Assembly: GCA_022448525.1 (NCBI GenBank)
Contig: JAKVCX010000009.1
Coordinates: 62,001-126,000, forward strand
Direction of reading: 5' to 3'
Source of the DNA: Tenacibaculum sp.
Lineage (GTDB): Bacteria > Bacteroidota > Bacteroidia > Flavobacteriales > Flavobacteriaceae
DNA: 64,000 nucleotides
Position numbers and translations under genes: made by a program
Shown: piece by piece, positions 8,181 through 18,082 of the stretch
How the letters are laid out: each line of letters starts with the position of its first letter
Numbering within the stretch: position 1 is the stretch's first letter
The notes under the pieces: model-generated
Seen by the model: the letters and a program-made list of their open reading frames with translations, nothing else
What the model was told of the DNA's origin: nothing
The model's database searches: none

Positions 8181-9243
8181 ATGTTGTTAACTTATGAAAG
8201 TTTATTTTGTAAAGATTCTCTTTTTGCGAAATGTATTCATTGAAAATTGAATATAATTTTTGTTCGTAGTTCTCTAAACTATTATGGTCATTAGCTAAAT
8301 GGTTTTTAATAGAACAAGCGGCTTCTTTTGCTGTATATATTGCATTAGAAACCCCGTGTGATGCAATTGGATCAAAAGCTAAAGCAGCATCTCCAATACT
8401 GAGTATATTGTTATGTGTTATTTTTTCTGGAATTGATGAGTTAGCCTGTCTTCCATATACTTTAAAGCTTCCTTGTTTTGGGAGACAATGTTTTAAAACA
8501 TCCGTTTTGTATAATAGGTTTTCCCATTCTTTGTACTGTTTGAATAAAGAAATTTGTTTGTTTTCTTTTGAAGTATACAATGATATAATTCTAGTAGTTT
8601 CGTTGAGGTCTGAAACTGTTCCCCAAGAATCTTTAGAAAAAACTTCAGTTAAAAATCCATATTTTAAATTAGGTCCTGTTTTTGGGACATAACATAGAAA
8701 TGCTAAAGTATCATCGTATGATATTTCTTTAATCTTTGCTTGTTTTAATATATGTCTTTTTCTGCCTGTGGCATCAATTAGTAATGATGTATGAATGTTT
8801 ATATTTTTATTCTCATTATTCTTTACGAATACCTTACTGCTTGATTCAGTTCTAGTGTCAATATGAACTTCACTAATCTCAATGATTTGATTGCATTGTT
8901 CTTTTAAGGATTGAATAACTTTTTTCTTGTCAATTTTTAATCCATGACCGAATTTACTTTTCAAAAAGAAAGATTCATCAATAATTTTTGAACCAACCCA
9001 TTTTGATTGGTATCCATATGTTTTCTTTGCCTGTGATTCAAACAAATTCAGTAATCCAATCTCTTCTAATAACTCCAAAGTACTTGGAGGCAAAGTCTCT
9101 GCTAATGGTAAGTTTTGTTGATTGTTACTTTTGGATAGTAGTATGCTGTTAATTCCTTTTCGTTGCAATAGATAATGTAAAATGAGTCCTGAAACTCCGT
9201 TTCCTACAATTAGTGCATCGGTATGTAATGTCTCAGGACTCAT
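8179..9243 (-). CDS. lodB: LodB-like FAD-dependent maturation enzyme for the quinone cofactor
   Basis: This is a 354-residue flavoprotein. A Rossmann dinucleotide motif (IVGNGVSG, G14-x-G16-x-x-G19) opens the protein, and a second FAD motif, SIGDAALAFDP, lies near the C-terminus. Both are typical of the halogenase / geranylgeranyl-reductase-like flavin monooxygenase group. The gene starts four bases after the stop of the LodA-like gene in the same direction. In the characterised lodAB pair, LodB is the flavoprotein needed to make the cysteine-tryptophylquinone in LodA. The same role here is inferred from this adjacency plus the intact cofactor residues in the partner. Confidence 0.8.
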   Translation of the reverse strand: MSPETLHTDALIVGNGVSGLILHYLLQRKGINSILLSKSNNQQNLPLAETLPPSTLELLEEIGLLNLFESQAKKTYGYQSKWVGSKIIDESFFLKSKFGHGLKIDKKKVIQSLKEQCNQIIEISEVHIDTRTESSSKVFVKNNENKNINIHTSLLIDATGRKRHILKQAKIKEISYDDTLAFLCYVPKTGPNLKYGFLTEVFSKDSWGTVSDLNETTRIISLYTSKENKQISLFKQYKEWENLLYKTDVLKHCLPKQGSFKVYGRQANSSIPEKITHNNILSIGDAALAFDPIASHGVSNAIYTAKEAACSIKNHLANDHNSLENYEQKLYSIFNEYISQKENLYKINFHKLTT

Positions 9244-9247
9244 ATTT

Positions 9248-11674
9248 CTATTTTATAACTAAGTAAAATTCTGAAGAAGATTCATATCCTCCACATTTAT
9301 CAATATAATTTACTTCAATGGTTACAAAAGAATTAACTACGTTTTGTAGATTAGAAGTTATATCTATAGGTGCTTGAGGTGTTATTTTGCCACTACAATT
9401 ATTACTAAAATCGTGTTTAAAAACTGATTCACCATTTATTTTCATTTCGAAAACATCATCAACAAAAACTTCTCCTGTACCATCTAAATTAGAAGCTAGT
9501 ACGATAGTAGCATTGTCAGGTATCCAAACCATTTCTCTTGTATTTGTATAGAAAGTACTTGGAGGGTTTAACGTTACAGGTTTTCCAGGAATAGCCTTTC
9601 CTAAAAATATAGAAGTTTTATTTTTTACGTTTTTACTTTCAGCAGCAACATATACTAATTCTGGAATACCATTAACGTTAGATTTTCTTCCTGCTACAAC
9701 TCCTACATTCTTCCATTTGTATACCATGTTTATTAAACCATTCATATATCCTCCTTCCGCATGATATCCTACATATCCAGTGTCTGTTGTCATTAACCAA
9801 GGAAGTCTGTTCGCATAAACGTATTGAATAGTTTCCGACTTTAATTCAGTATTTCTCATGGCTACTAAACTTTCTTCAGTTAATACATCAACTGGTAAGT
9901 TTGCTGCCCACCAAGCTGGAATTGGGTATTGACTATCTAAAAACACTTTTTGACAACTTCCTGCATCAGATTGCCAAGGAATCCCCATCCATTTGGTTAA
10001 ATCTCCTGGTGTACTTTTCCACAACCAATTTTTAGCATCTCCATCATTCATAGAGGCTTTAACATCATCTGAATTCATTTGAAATCCAAAATCATTATAA
10101 AAGATATTTTCTTTTTCCTCCTTTGTAGCCGCTGCAACTCGAATTTCTCTTAATCCAAAAAATGAATTCCCAGGAGTAATATCGGCGTATGCTAACGAGT
10201 TTTCAGCATACATTTGAGCATGTCGCATCGGCCAAGTTAATTCGACTCCAGGATGAAACCCACCTCCATAAAGAGTTTCCAATACAGCTCTTGTCATCAA
10301 TAAAGCAGATTTAGCTGGGTCTTGTGCAGCTTCTAGATATTGATTTTGATAATGTTTTCCTAATTCATCCATATTGGTAAAATCACCTTCTAATGAGCTG
10401 AAATTTCCATCTCTCCATTTTTTCAATTCATGATATAAAACTGGTGGTATAGCAAACCATTGTGCAGGACTACCTGGATAATTAATTCCATCTCCTGGAT
10501 AAAAAGGATATTTTAGTTCCTGTGTACCGCTACCAATATTAGTGATGTCAGTTTTACTTTTACTCGGAATTATAGGTTCATTAGTATAGTTGTATAAAGG
10601 ATCTCTAAATAAGTTAAAGATTTTATTTCTTACTGGTTGTGCCGCTTTCGAATTACTATATAGAGCTTTGAATTCTTCTGGTGTTAATTCATCTATTGTT
10701 TCTCTGAATGAAGGAGCTAAGAAGTCACTTAAATTCACCCATTGCATCCTGTATAAACGATATAATACTGGGAAGATTAAACTAAAATCTGTGGTAAAAT
10801 CTTCACTTGCTATACCACAAATAAGATCATACATTGTAGATAGAGGTTGAATTTGTGGAGCATAATCTGGCGGAGCAGTAGCAACCCACGCAGCTGAGTC
10901 AGCATCATTCAATTCATACGTATTTCCATTCATTGTTACTTTAGCTGTGATTTTTCCATCACATATATCATCATACCAATTTGAGTTGTCTGCAAAATCA
11001 GTATTTAAATCTGATGGGTTTAAAGCAGCAGAGATTCCATCTCCAGGATAAAATATAAGACTTCCTTCATCATATTCAACCGCACCTAAATTTACATCTC
11101 TAGCATCTAAATTCATGGCAGCTGCAATCTTACTGTCAGTTTCTCCTTTTAATGGAAATGGAAATTTACCACCTAATTTTACAGGCGAAGTATTTGTTGA
11201 GTTAATTGTGGTTGGATTAGGACTATTTACTAATTCTTGTCTATAATCATAATCCTTATTGTTGATTAATTGTTCGTTTAAAACATTTGGATTTCTTCTT
11301 GATGTACTAATTCCTGGAGCAATATTTTTCGTGAAAAAATTAGGACTCAAATTGTGATTATCGGTATTTACTGATAAATCTAAACTGTTATTAAAATCAT
11401 ACCAGAATGGTTTTTTATTCGCTACTTCTACAGTCCATTCAATGTCACAAGAAGAAGGATCAATTTTACGAATAGGTTTACCATTATCATCACACTCATA
11501 AATATAAAATCGTTGAGCCTGCTTTTTTAATGCACCGTCATTGGTGTGAAATTCTAAGTTTTCTTCATATAAGTTTGCCCATGGAATTTCTGGCGTAAAT
11601 ACAACATCTTTTTTGTTTGTTGGACCATTTCCAAGTCTTGCAATTCCTATTGAAGGATATATACGTAGTTTCAT
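9248..11674 (-). CDS. lodA: LodA-like cysteine-tryptophylquinone amine/amino-acid oxidase
   Basis: This is an 808-residue protein. The start at ATG 11674 (MKLRIYPSIGIARLGNG) is preferred over an ATG 36 bp upstream because IYPSIGIARLGN is the conserved LodA N-terminus. Cofactor residues are recognisable: DAGSC with Asp about 570 and Cys about 574, matching the D-x3-C spacing around the Cys in LodA, and a Trp in VYKWKNVGVV at about 654 as the likely quinone partner. No signal peptide is present. Characterised relatives are L-lysine epsilon-oxidase (LodA) and glycine oxidase (GoxA). They release H2O2, which makes them antibacterial. The substrate of this member cannot be read from sequence. The C-terminal 150 residues look like an extra beta-rich region. 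Confidence 0.87.
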   Translation of the reverse strand: MKLRIYPSIGIARLGNGPTNKKDVVFTPEIPWANLYEENLEFHTNDGALKKQAQRFYIYECDDNGKPIRKIDPSSCDIEWTVEVANKKPFWYDFNNSLDLSVNTDNHNLSPNFFTKNIAPGISTSRRNPNVLNEQLINNKDYDYRQELVNSPNPTTINSTNTSPVKLGGKFPFPLKGETDSKIAAAMNLDARDVNLGAVEYDEGSLIFYPGDGISAALNPSDLNTDFADNSNWYDDICDGKITAKVTMNGNTYELNDADSAAWVATAPPDYAPQIQPLSTMYDLICGIASEDFTTDFSLIFPVLYRLYRMQWVNLSDFLAPSFRETIDELTPEEFKALYSNSKAAQPVRNKIFNLFRDPLYNYTNEPIIPSKSKTDITNIGSGTQELKYPFYPGDGINYPGSPAQWFAIPPVLYHELKKWRDGNFSSLEGDFTNMDELGKHYQNQYLEAAQDPAKSALLMTRAVLETLYGGGFHPGVELTWPMRHAQMYAENSLAYADITPGNSFFGLREIRVAAATKEEKENIFYNDFGFQMNSDDVKASMNDGDAKNWLWKSTPGDLTKWMGIPWQSDAGSCQKVFLDSQYPIPAWWAANLPVDVLTEESLVAMRNTELKSETIQYVYANRLPWLMTTDTGYVGYHAEGGYMNGLINMVYKWKNVGVVAGRKSNVNGIPELVYVAAESKNVKNKTSIFLGKAIPGKPVTLNPPSTFYTNTREMVWIPDNATIVLASNLDGTGEVFVDDVFEMKINGESVFKHDFSNNCSGKITPQAPIDITSNLQNVVNSFVTIEVNYIDKCGGYESSSEFYLVIK

Positions 11675-11698
11675 TTTAATTTGGTTTAAGGTTACAAC

Positions 11699-11706
11699 CA
11701 AATTTA
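11699..11706 (-). promoter_or_regulatory. -7 box of the lodA-lodB operon
   Basis: Read on the minus strand this is TAAATTTG, an exact TAnnTTTG match 25 bp before the chosen lodA start. It supports the start at 11674 over the longer frame. Confidence 0.5.
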
Positions 11707-11825
11707 CCATCGGTTATGCTCTGCTGCTAGAAAAATGTAACAAGGCTTTAAAAATGAGTTATAAGAATGGTTATTTTAAGTATGAATGTTCATTTGAATA
11801 ATTTTGAGTGAAAACAATGTAGAAT

Positions 11826-11858
11826 TAAAAACGCCGCCAATTGGCAGCGTTTTATTTT
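11826..11858 (-). terminator. Terminator after the DUF2723 gene
   Basis: On the minus strand, AAAACGCTGCC pairs with GGCGGCGTTTT around AATT, with one mismatch, and is followed by a T-rich run. It lies just past the stop at 11860. Confidence 0.75.
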
Positions 11859-11859
11859 A

Positions 11860-14800
11860 TTATGGTTTAATTGAGTCTAAAATTCCTTCTGGTATTCCTT
11901 GTTGAACTTCTGGTTCTGGTTCCGGAAGAAGGTCTTTAAATAGTCTTAGCTTTTCAAAGAATCCATTCTCTAAACTTTCTATATAGTCTTTGTCTTTGTC
12001 GAATCTAGCAACTTGACTAATGATATTTCTATACATGTATAAGTTAGTGTCTAAATTATCAAAGATATAATCAATGTTTTCGTAAGTACTATAATGTTCT
12101 AATTCTTGTTGGAAAAGATTAATTAAAGTTTCTGTGGTCTCTCGAGCTTTTTCCTTATCTCCAATTCTATAATATAATTCAGGATAACCTAAAGAAATAC
12201 TATAATGGTCAAAGTCAGGAATAGGCATTTTATGTAAAGAAAGATCTAATACTTCTTTGGCTGTAGCTGTATCTCCTTTAATTAAAAACTCCTCAGATAA
12301 GCGCATTAAATTATTTCTGATAGAAATAGCGTTTCTTTTCGCCTGTTCATCTAAGTAGATTTCTCCATTGTTGATGGTTTTCCATTCCCATTTTTTAATG
12401 TTTTCATACATTTTCTCTGGGTCAATACGTCCCATATCAAACATTGATTTGTTTGCAATTGGAGTTTTAATTGGAACTAGTTTAAAGGCCATACCATCCA
12501 GTTGCAAGTAATCTTTTAACCAAATGTATTCTTCTGAAGCGTTTGCTCCACCAGTAAAATATATTGGTCTTTTCCAATCGAAATTATCCAGAATATCTAA
12601 CATTAAAATTCTGTTTTTTGTAATGGCATCGTCTATTGTGATATCAATATAATCAACCATTTTATCAGCGTCTTTAGCTGCCACAATTCCATATTTTAAA
12701 GCGTTTTCTTTGTTTACTGGAATTCTAATTTTATTTGTTGGATATACTTTTTCTTTTAAACCGTTTTCAGTTTCATAGTAAGTAGCATCATTACTACTAG
12801 CAATCCACTTCATAAAAGTACTTAAAGAAATAACTGAGTCTTTTAGCTGAGGGTGTGGCATATGATATGCAACATCAAGCGTTCCATATTTATATTGATG
12901 ATGTTTTAACTTTGACGGAATTGGATCAGCATCATAAGTTTTCTTTTTCATTTGATCAATGTACCAGTCAGTAGCGAATAAACTTGTATTTACAATTTTT
13001 ATATCTCTACGAACTCCTTCTATTTGTTGCATATACCAAAGAGGGAAGGTATCGTTATCTCCAATGGTAAATAAAATAGCATTTGGATCACAACTCTCTA
13101 AATAAGTTTGAGCATTAAGTTGTGCTAAATAACGATCAGCTCTATCATGATCATCCCAATTCTGGAATCCCATAAGAACAGGAACCGCTAATAATGAAAT
13201 TATAGAAACTCCAAGTGCTACTATTTTTTTGTTCATTACTTTCTTTAAGCTATCGTATAAAGCCATCACTCCAAATCCAATCCAAATCGCAAAAACATAG
13301 AATGAGCCAACAACAGCATAATCACGTTCTCGAGGCTCAAATGGTTTAGGGTTTGTGTAGAATATAATAGCAAAACCAGTGAAAACAAAGAATAAAGCTA
13401 GAGTATACCAGTTTTTTTTGTCTTCTTTAATATGATAGAGTAGTCCAATAATTCCTAAAATCAGAGGAAGGAAGAAATAAGTGTTTCTTGCTTTGTTGTT
13501 TTTAATGCTGTCAGGAAGTTTTTCTTGAGAACCTAATCTAGCTTCATCAATTGCTTTAATCCCACTTAACCAATTACCATTATTATCTAAATGGCCTTGA
13601 ATATCGTCCTGTCTCCCCACAAAATTCCACATGAAGTATCTACCATACATATATCCAAATTGGAAATTGATCATAAACCTCAGGTTTTCGATAAATGTTG
13701 GTTTACGTGTGCTTCGTTGTGGGATTCCAGCTATTTGTTTATAAAATTGCTCTGCACCAGGATCAACCATACGAGGAATAAATCCTTTATGTTTACTTGA
13801 ATACTCTGGTATTACATTTTTATAAATATTAACGATTTCATATTTACCGTTGATTTTCTCATATTTAGGTTTGTCATCTTTGTAAACATTAACCAAATTT
13901 CCATACTCGTCTCGTTGTTTTTCATATTCTCTCTTGTAAGAAAAAGAATAGAATTTATCATAAAACACATTGGCATCACCATATTGTTCACGATTATAGT
14001 ATGCTAATAATTCTCTTGCACTAGAAGGGTTGTTTTCGTTAATTATGGTATCTGCATTAGCTCTAATAGGAAGCATTAGCCATGTAGAGAACCCAATCAT
14101 TATGAATAAAAGTGATAAAATTATAGTATTGGCAAATACTTGTTTTTTCTTGCGGGTGTAATTAAGTCCAAAATAAAATAAGGCAATCAATACAATTCCT
14201 GCAATGATGGTTCCTGAGTTATAAGGTAATCCAATTGAATTAATAAAGAAAAGCTCGGAAACACTAAAGAATTTTAACGTGAACGGGAATAAAAATTTGA
14301 AAACAAAGGCTAATATTAATATTGAAACAATTGTAGCAATTGAAATAATCTTTAATGCTTTTATTAAAGGTTGAGGTTCTTTCAAAACATTTTGATCAAA
14401 ATTGACTTTAGGTAATTTATATGTTTTGAAAAAGTAAATCATAACAATTGAAGGAATTACCAATAATGAAAGAATGTGTACACCAAAAGACAATCCAACA
14501 ACAAAACTGATAATTAACAACCATTTGTTGCCTCTCGGGGTGTGAATTTCACTTTCCCATTTTAAAGCCAACCAAAAAAGTACAGCCATTAAAAATGATG
14601 ACATTGCATAAACTTCACCCTCAACGGCACTAAACCAAAAGCTATCCGAAAATGTATATGCTAAGGATCCAACCAGTCCACTACCTAATACTGCGATTTT
14701 TTCACCCGTAGAAAATACTCCATTTCTGTTAGCCATTTTTTTAGCTAAATTAGTTATGGTCCAGAACATAAATAAAATAGTAAAAGCACTGGCTAATCCA

Positions 14801-15051
14801 GACATAAAATTCACCATGTAAGCCCAATTACTTGGGTCATTTGTGAACATTGCAAAAAATGCACCAAGCATTTGGAATAAAGGAGCTCCTGGAGGGTGTC
14901 CAACTTCTAAATTCACAGCTGTAGAAATGTATTCACCACAATCCCAAGAACTCACTGTAGGTTCAAGAGTTAATGTATAAGTAATTAAAGCAATGAAAAA
15001 AGTTGCCCATCCTAAAATAACGTTCCACTTATTGTAGTTAAAGTCTTTCAT
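11860..15051 (-). CDS. DUF2723 / GT117-type membrane glycosyltransferase
   Basis: This is a 1063-residue polytopic membrane protein. The N-terminal DUF2723 region has the first helix (ILGWATFFIALITYTLTLEP), then VSSWDCGEYISTAVNLEVGHPPGAPLF. Its acidic DCGE loop and HPPGAPL are typical of the protein O-mannosyltransferase-like GT-C fold. About ten or more membrane helices follow to roughly residue 650, then a soluble C-terminal region with TPR-like helices and a proline/glutamate-rich tail. Relatives (the TMEM260/GT117 group) transfer mannose to proteins. In Bacteroidota the likely role is O-glycosylation of exported proteins, which is inference here. The gene is monocistronic with its own terminator. 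Confidence 0.85.
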   Translation of the reverse strand: MKDFNYNKWNVILGWATFFIALITYTLTLEPTVSSWDCGEYISTAVNLEVGHPPGAPLFQMLGAFFAMFTNDPSNWAYMVNFMSGLASAFTILFMFWTITNLAKKMANRNGVFSTGEKIAVLGSGLVGSLAYTFSDSFWFSAVEGEVYAMSSFLMAVLFWLALKWESEIHTPRGNKWLLIISFVVGLSFGVHILSLLVIPSIVMIYFFKTYKLPKVNFDQNVLKEPQPLIKALKIISIATIVSILILAFVFKFLFPFTLKFFSVSELFFINSIGLPYNSGTIIAGIVLIALFYFGLNYTRKKKQVFANTIILSLLFIMIGFSTWLMLPIRANADTIINENNPSSARELLAYYNREQYGDANVFYDKFYSFSYKREYEKQRDEYGNLVNVYKDDKPKYEKINGKYEIVNIYKNVIPEYSSKHKGFIPRMVDPGAEQFYKQIAGIPQRSTRKPTFIENLRFMINFQFGYMYGRYFMWNFVGRQDDIQGHLDNNGNWLSGIKAIDEARLGSQEKLPDSIKNNKARNTYFFLPLILGIIGLLYHIKEDKKNWYTLALFFVFTGFAIIFYTNPKPFEPRERDYAVVGSFYVFAIWIGFGVMALYDSLKKVMNKKIVALGVSIISLLAVPVLMGFQNWDDHDRADRYLAQLNAQTYLESCDPNAILFTIGDNDTFPLWYMQQIEGVRRDIKIVNTSLFATDWYIDQMKKKTYDADPIPSKLKHHQYKYGTLDVAYHMPHPQLKDSVISLSTFMKWIASSNDATYYETENGLKEKVYPTNKIRIPVNKENALKYGIVAAKDADKMVDYIDITIDDAITKNRILMLDILDNFDWKRPIYFTGGANASEEYIWLKDYLQLDGMAFKLVPIKTPIANKSMFDMGRIDPEKMYENIKKWEWKTINNGEIYLDEQAKRNAISIRNNLMRLSEEFLIKGDTATAKEVLDLSLHKMPIPDFDHYSISLGYPELYYRIGDKEKARETTETLINLFQQELEHYSTYENIDYIFDNLDTNLYMYRNIISQVARFDKDKDYIESLENGFFEKLRLFKDLLPEPEPEVQQGIPEGILDSIKP

Positions 15052-15206
15052 AATAGTGTTAAAAAATCAATGCGAATGTACTATATTTTATTCTTAAATT
15101 TAAAGCAATCTGTTTTTTAGACTGCAAACAAAAGTAACTGTTATCTTATTTTATAAATCGAGAGCGGAACTAAATTATTGTTAAAAAACAAAAATTAGAA
15201 AAATGT

Positions 15207-15236
15207 TTTGTTTTTTGTAAAAAAGTTATAAGTTTG
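15207..15236 (+). promoter_or_regulatory. Promoter of the first tRNA-Gln gene
   Basis: TTTG (15207-15210), an 18-base spacer and TAAGTTTG (15229-15236) make a near-perfect Bacteroidota promoter ending 17 bp before the tRNA. The same TTTG-N18-TAnnTTTG layout precedes the second tRNA-Gln. Confidence 0.75.
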
Positions 15237-15253
15237 CACCCGCAATTAGCAAT

Positions 15254-15324
15254 TGGCCTATGGTGTAATGGTAACACACCGGTTTTTGGTGCCGTTATTC
15301 TAGGTTCGAGTCCTAGTAGGCCAA
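15254..15324 (+). tRNA. tRNA-Gln (anticodon TTG)
   Basis: The cloverleaf is readable over 71 bases: acceptor TGGCCTA pairs with TAGGCCA, D-arm GTGT/ACAC, anticodon loop 15284-15290 with TTG at 15286-15288, and T-arm CTAGG-TTCGAGT-CCTAG. CCA is not encoded. A terminator follows directly. Confidence 0.95.
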
Positions 15325-15328
15325 CGGT

Positions 15329-15362
15329 AAAAGCTTCAGTTTAAACGCTGAAGCTTTTTTTT
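15329..15362 (+). terminator. Terminator after the first tRNA-Gln
   Basis: AAAAGCTTCAG pairs with CTGAAGCTTTT around an eight-base loop, followed by a T-run. Confidence 0.88.
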
Positions 15363-15481
15363 ATGGTTTTTTTAGTTGTTCATCACTTTTTTTTATTTAA
15401 GCATCACTTTGCTACCATTCAGCTGAAATCAGATTTTTTTAAAGAGGATGAAATTAAATTTATGGTATAAAATCAGTTACC

Positions 15482-17923
15482 ATGAAAAAAATATTACTTC
15501 TTATCGTTTTTTTATCGCAATTAACCATTGCACAGAATTATAATTATTTAGGAACATATTCATCAAACGGAACTCCTGATTACTTGGAAACACCAGGAGA
15601 TATCGTTTCAGTTGAAACATTAGAAATGATTAGCAATGCTATTCCAGAGTCTTATCCAGTTCCAGACTACAATCCTCAATATATTACTGCAGGGTATGAT
15701 ACTAATATTGAATTGTCTCAAGCAGCAGAGGTTTATGTTACTTTCATTTCGGAAGGAGCAGGATATAGAAATGTATTAGGATTTTATACTTATGATTTAG
15801 ATAATCCACCTACATCAGCACCTGGTGAAGAAGATATTACTATTATCTTTCCAAATGCATCAGCTTTAGGAAGTGGAGGAGGATTGCAGGTTGGTGATAA
15901 GGTGAAAATTGGAAGTTTTCCGGCAAATACAGGAATTGGTTGGGTTTTAATGGCAAACGCTTGGAGTGCTTCGCAACAAAAAGTAGGTTGGGGACATTGG
16001 ACTGTTTTTTCTGATCCAGACTTCAATCCTGAGTCTAACCCAGATTTAAGACATCATAATGTTTTGTTAGCAGATCCTGATAATGAAAGAGTTATTTTAG
16101 GGTTTGAGGATATCAGAAGAGATTATGGTAGTTGTGATAATGATTTTAATGATGCGGTATTTTATATTACTGCTTCTCCATATGATGCGATTCGTACAAA
16201 TAATGTAGCAGATGTAAGTTCGAGAAGTAATGTTACGTCTTCTTATGATGGTGGATTAGAGAGTAATGGAAAGTTGGCTGAGTTAATTGCAAAGAGAAAC
16301 TTACAAAGAAGTAAAAATAAAACGTACAAGAACTTACAACAATATCAAGAAAAGTTCGATAAACAATTATTACAAAGTAAAGGAGCGAGTTCTATTTCTA
16401 ACTATTTACCAGAAACTGGTATGTATGGTGTAGAAACTGCATCAATTTCAAGTCCAGACGATTTATTAGGAATTACGAATGCTGTAGAAGTTTTTGCTGC
16501 TGACTATTATAGTGGTAGTAACAGAGTATCGGCAATCTTAGCAACAAGAACAGAGGATGCTGTATATGATCACTCAAAAGCAATATGTGATCGCTTAAAT
16601 AGTTCGTCAATTGAAGATATAAGAATTATAACCACTAGAGGACATAAGTTGGTTAGTTCAAAAATTAGAAGAGCAAATGGTTTAATAGAGTATACCGTAG
16701 GGTTTTCTATCAAATTAGGTGATGCTCAAAACGAATTACACAGCTATTGGAATATAGAACAATATCCAACTGGTGATTATTATAATTTTCAAGTATGGGG
16801 AGGAACATATTCTCAGGTATTTTCTAATGTTAATTATATTTTAGATACTTTTTCAAATGAGAAGTCGCTTGTGAGTAATGGTGCAAATACGGCAATTCCA
16901 TCAGTTTTTGTGAGTTCAGGAAGTTATGCTAACGGGAAACTTTACTTAGATATTATTAATAAAGATGAGGCAACTGAAGCAGTATTCAATGGTAATATTC
17001 AAGCAACAGAAGTTTCTGATATGACTAATATGACGGAGTCTATTAGTTTAACAGGAGAGTGGAATGAACAACTTGTTATCGATACAGGAGTGTTATTTGA
17101 TGTTGGATTTTCGCTTTCTACTTCGACATCTACAGCGACTGATGGTTTGTATTTAGCAGATGGTCCTTGGGGACTAGATTATTTAAGTTCTGATGCTTCA
17201 ATAAGTATTTTAGATATATCGAACGAAGAGGTTTTTGATGAGGAAGAAGTTCATGAAATTAATAGAAACATTTATGTAAATGGTCAGGTATTAGGAACGA
17301 TGAATATATTCAGACATGTATTACCAGGAGATCAAACTCTTGAAGTTACTGATTACAATTACCTTTCTTTTGAAATGAAATCTACACATCAAATAGAAAT
17401 TGTCTTAATGAATGAAGGATTGTCAGATTGGAATAATAGAATGAGATATGTGATTCCAGCGAGTGAAGATTTAACAGAACACCAGATTTCTTTGAGTGAT
17501 TTTGTGGATGGAAGCGGTAATAAGGCGAGTATCAACGATGTTAAAACAATTGTTTTTTCGGTAATAGGTGATTATGCAAATGACGTGGCGTTTGAGGTTG
17601 ATATAAACAAAGTAGCATTTAGAGCAAATAGTTCAGTGTTATCAGTTGATGATTTTGTAATTGATGTTGGAGATAAAGTTGTTAATTACCCAAATCCTTT
17701 TAGAGGTCAAACAACAATTAGATTGCCAAAAAGCTCTGATGTAGTTTCATTAATGGTTTACGATATTTTAGGTAGAACTATTTTTAATGGTGATTTAGAA
17801 ACGAAAAGTAATAATAGAAAAGAAGTGCTATTCAACTTAGCATCAAATAAAAAAGGAATTTTTAAATACATGGTAGTAGATGGCGAGGGCACAGTTTACA
17901 AAGGTACACTTATAGCGGAATAA
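15482..17923 (+). CDS. Secreted DUF4114 protein with type IX sorting domain
   Basis: The protein is 813 residues. A Sec signal peptide (MKKILLLIVFLSQLTIAQ) is followed by a DUF4114-like domain at roughly 120-240. That domain ends in ILGFEDIRRDYGSCDNDFND, a calcium-binding-like acidic loop common in bacterial adhesins. The centre is a long beta-rich region of unknown function. The last 75 residues form a type A T9SS sorting domain (VVNYPNPFRGQTTIRL, SLMVYDILGRTI, then KGIFKYMVVDG), so the protein should be exported by the gliding-linked T9SS and attached to or released from the surface. The gene lies alone between the two tRNA-Gln genes. Confidence 0.87.
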   Translation: MKKILLLIVFLSQLTIAQNYNYLGTYSSNGTPDYLETPGDIVSVETLEMISNAIPESYPVPDYNPQYITAGYDTNIELSQAAEVYVTFISEGAGYRNVLGFYTYDLDNPPTSAPGEEDITIIFPNASALGSGGGLQVGDKVKIGSFPANTGIGWVLMANAWSASQQKVGWGHWTVFSDPDFNPESNPDLRHHNVLLADPDNERVILGFEDIRRDYGSCDNDFNDAVFYITASPYDAIRTNNVADVSSRSNVTSSYDGGLESNGKLAELIAKRNLQRSKNKTYKNLQQYQEKFDKQLLQSKGASSISNYLPETGMYGVETASISSPDDLLGITNAVEVFAADYYSGSNRVSAILATRTEDAVYDHSKAICDRLNSSSIEDIRIITTRGHKLVSSKIRRANGLIEYTVGFSIKLGDAQNELHSYWNIEQYPTGDYYNFQVWGGTYSQVFSNVNYILDTFSNEKSLVSNGANTAIPSVFVSSGSYANGKLYLDIINKDEATEAVFNGNIQATEVSDMTNMTESISLTGEWNEQLVIDTGVLFDVGFSLSTSTSTATDGLYLADGPWGLDYLSSDASISILDISNEEVFDEEEVHEINRNIYVNGQVLGTMNIFRHVLPGDQTLEVTDYNYLSFEMKSTHQIEIVLMNEGLSDWNNRMRYVIPASEDLTEHQISLSDFVDGSGNKASINDVKTIVFSVIGDYANDVAFEVDINKVAFRANSSVLSVDDFVIDVGDKVVNYPNPFRGQTTIRLPKSSDVVSLMVYDILGRTIFNGDLETKSNNRKEVLFNLASNKKGIFKYMVVDGEGTVYKGTLIAE

Positions 17924-17966
17924 CGTTCAAAACCGGTGGTTTTTACAAAAAAAATAAATTTTGTTT

Positions 17967-17996
17967 TTTGTAATTTGTAAGTTTGTATTATATTTG
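17967..17996 (+). promoter_or_regulatory. Promoter of the second tRNA-Gln gene
   Basis: TTTG (17967-17970), an 18-base spacer and TATATTTG (17989-17996) make a near-perfect promoter. A second overlapping box, TAAGTTTG, lies at 17978-17985. The surrounding T-rich sequence resembles that before the first tRNA-Gln. Confidence 0.75.
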
Positions 17997-18008
17997 CACC
18001 CACAATTT

Positions 18009-18079
18009 TGGCCCATGGTGTAATGGTAACACACCGGTTTTTGGTACCGATATTCAAGGTTCGAGTCCTTGTGGGCCAA
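18009..18079 (+). tRNA. tRNA-Gln (anticodon TTG), second copy
   Basis: The cloverleaf spans 71 bases: acceptor TGGCCCA pairs with TGGGCCA, anticodon TTG at 18041-18043, T-arm CAAGG-TTCGAGT-CCTTG. It differs from the copy at 15254 by compensated changes in the acceptor and T stems, so both copies look functional. CCA is not encoded. Confidence 0.95.
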
Positions 18080-18082
18080 CAG

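Noticed and set aside
15254..18079. Possible integrated element bounded by the two tRNA-Gln genes
   Set aside because: No integrase, no direct att-like repeat beyond the tRNA genes themselves, and only one ordinary T9SS gene inside.
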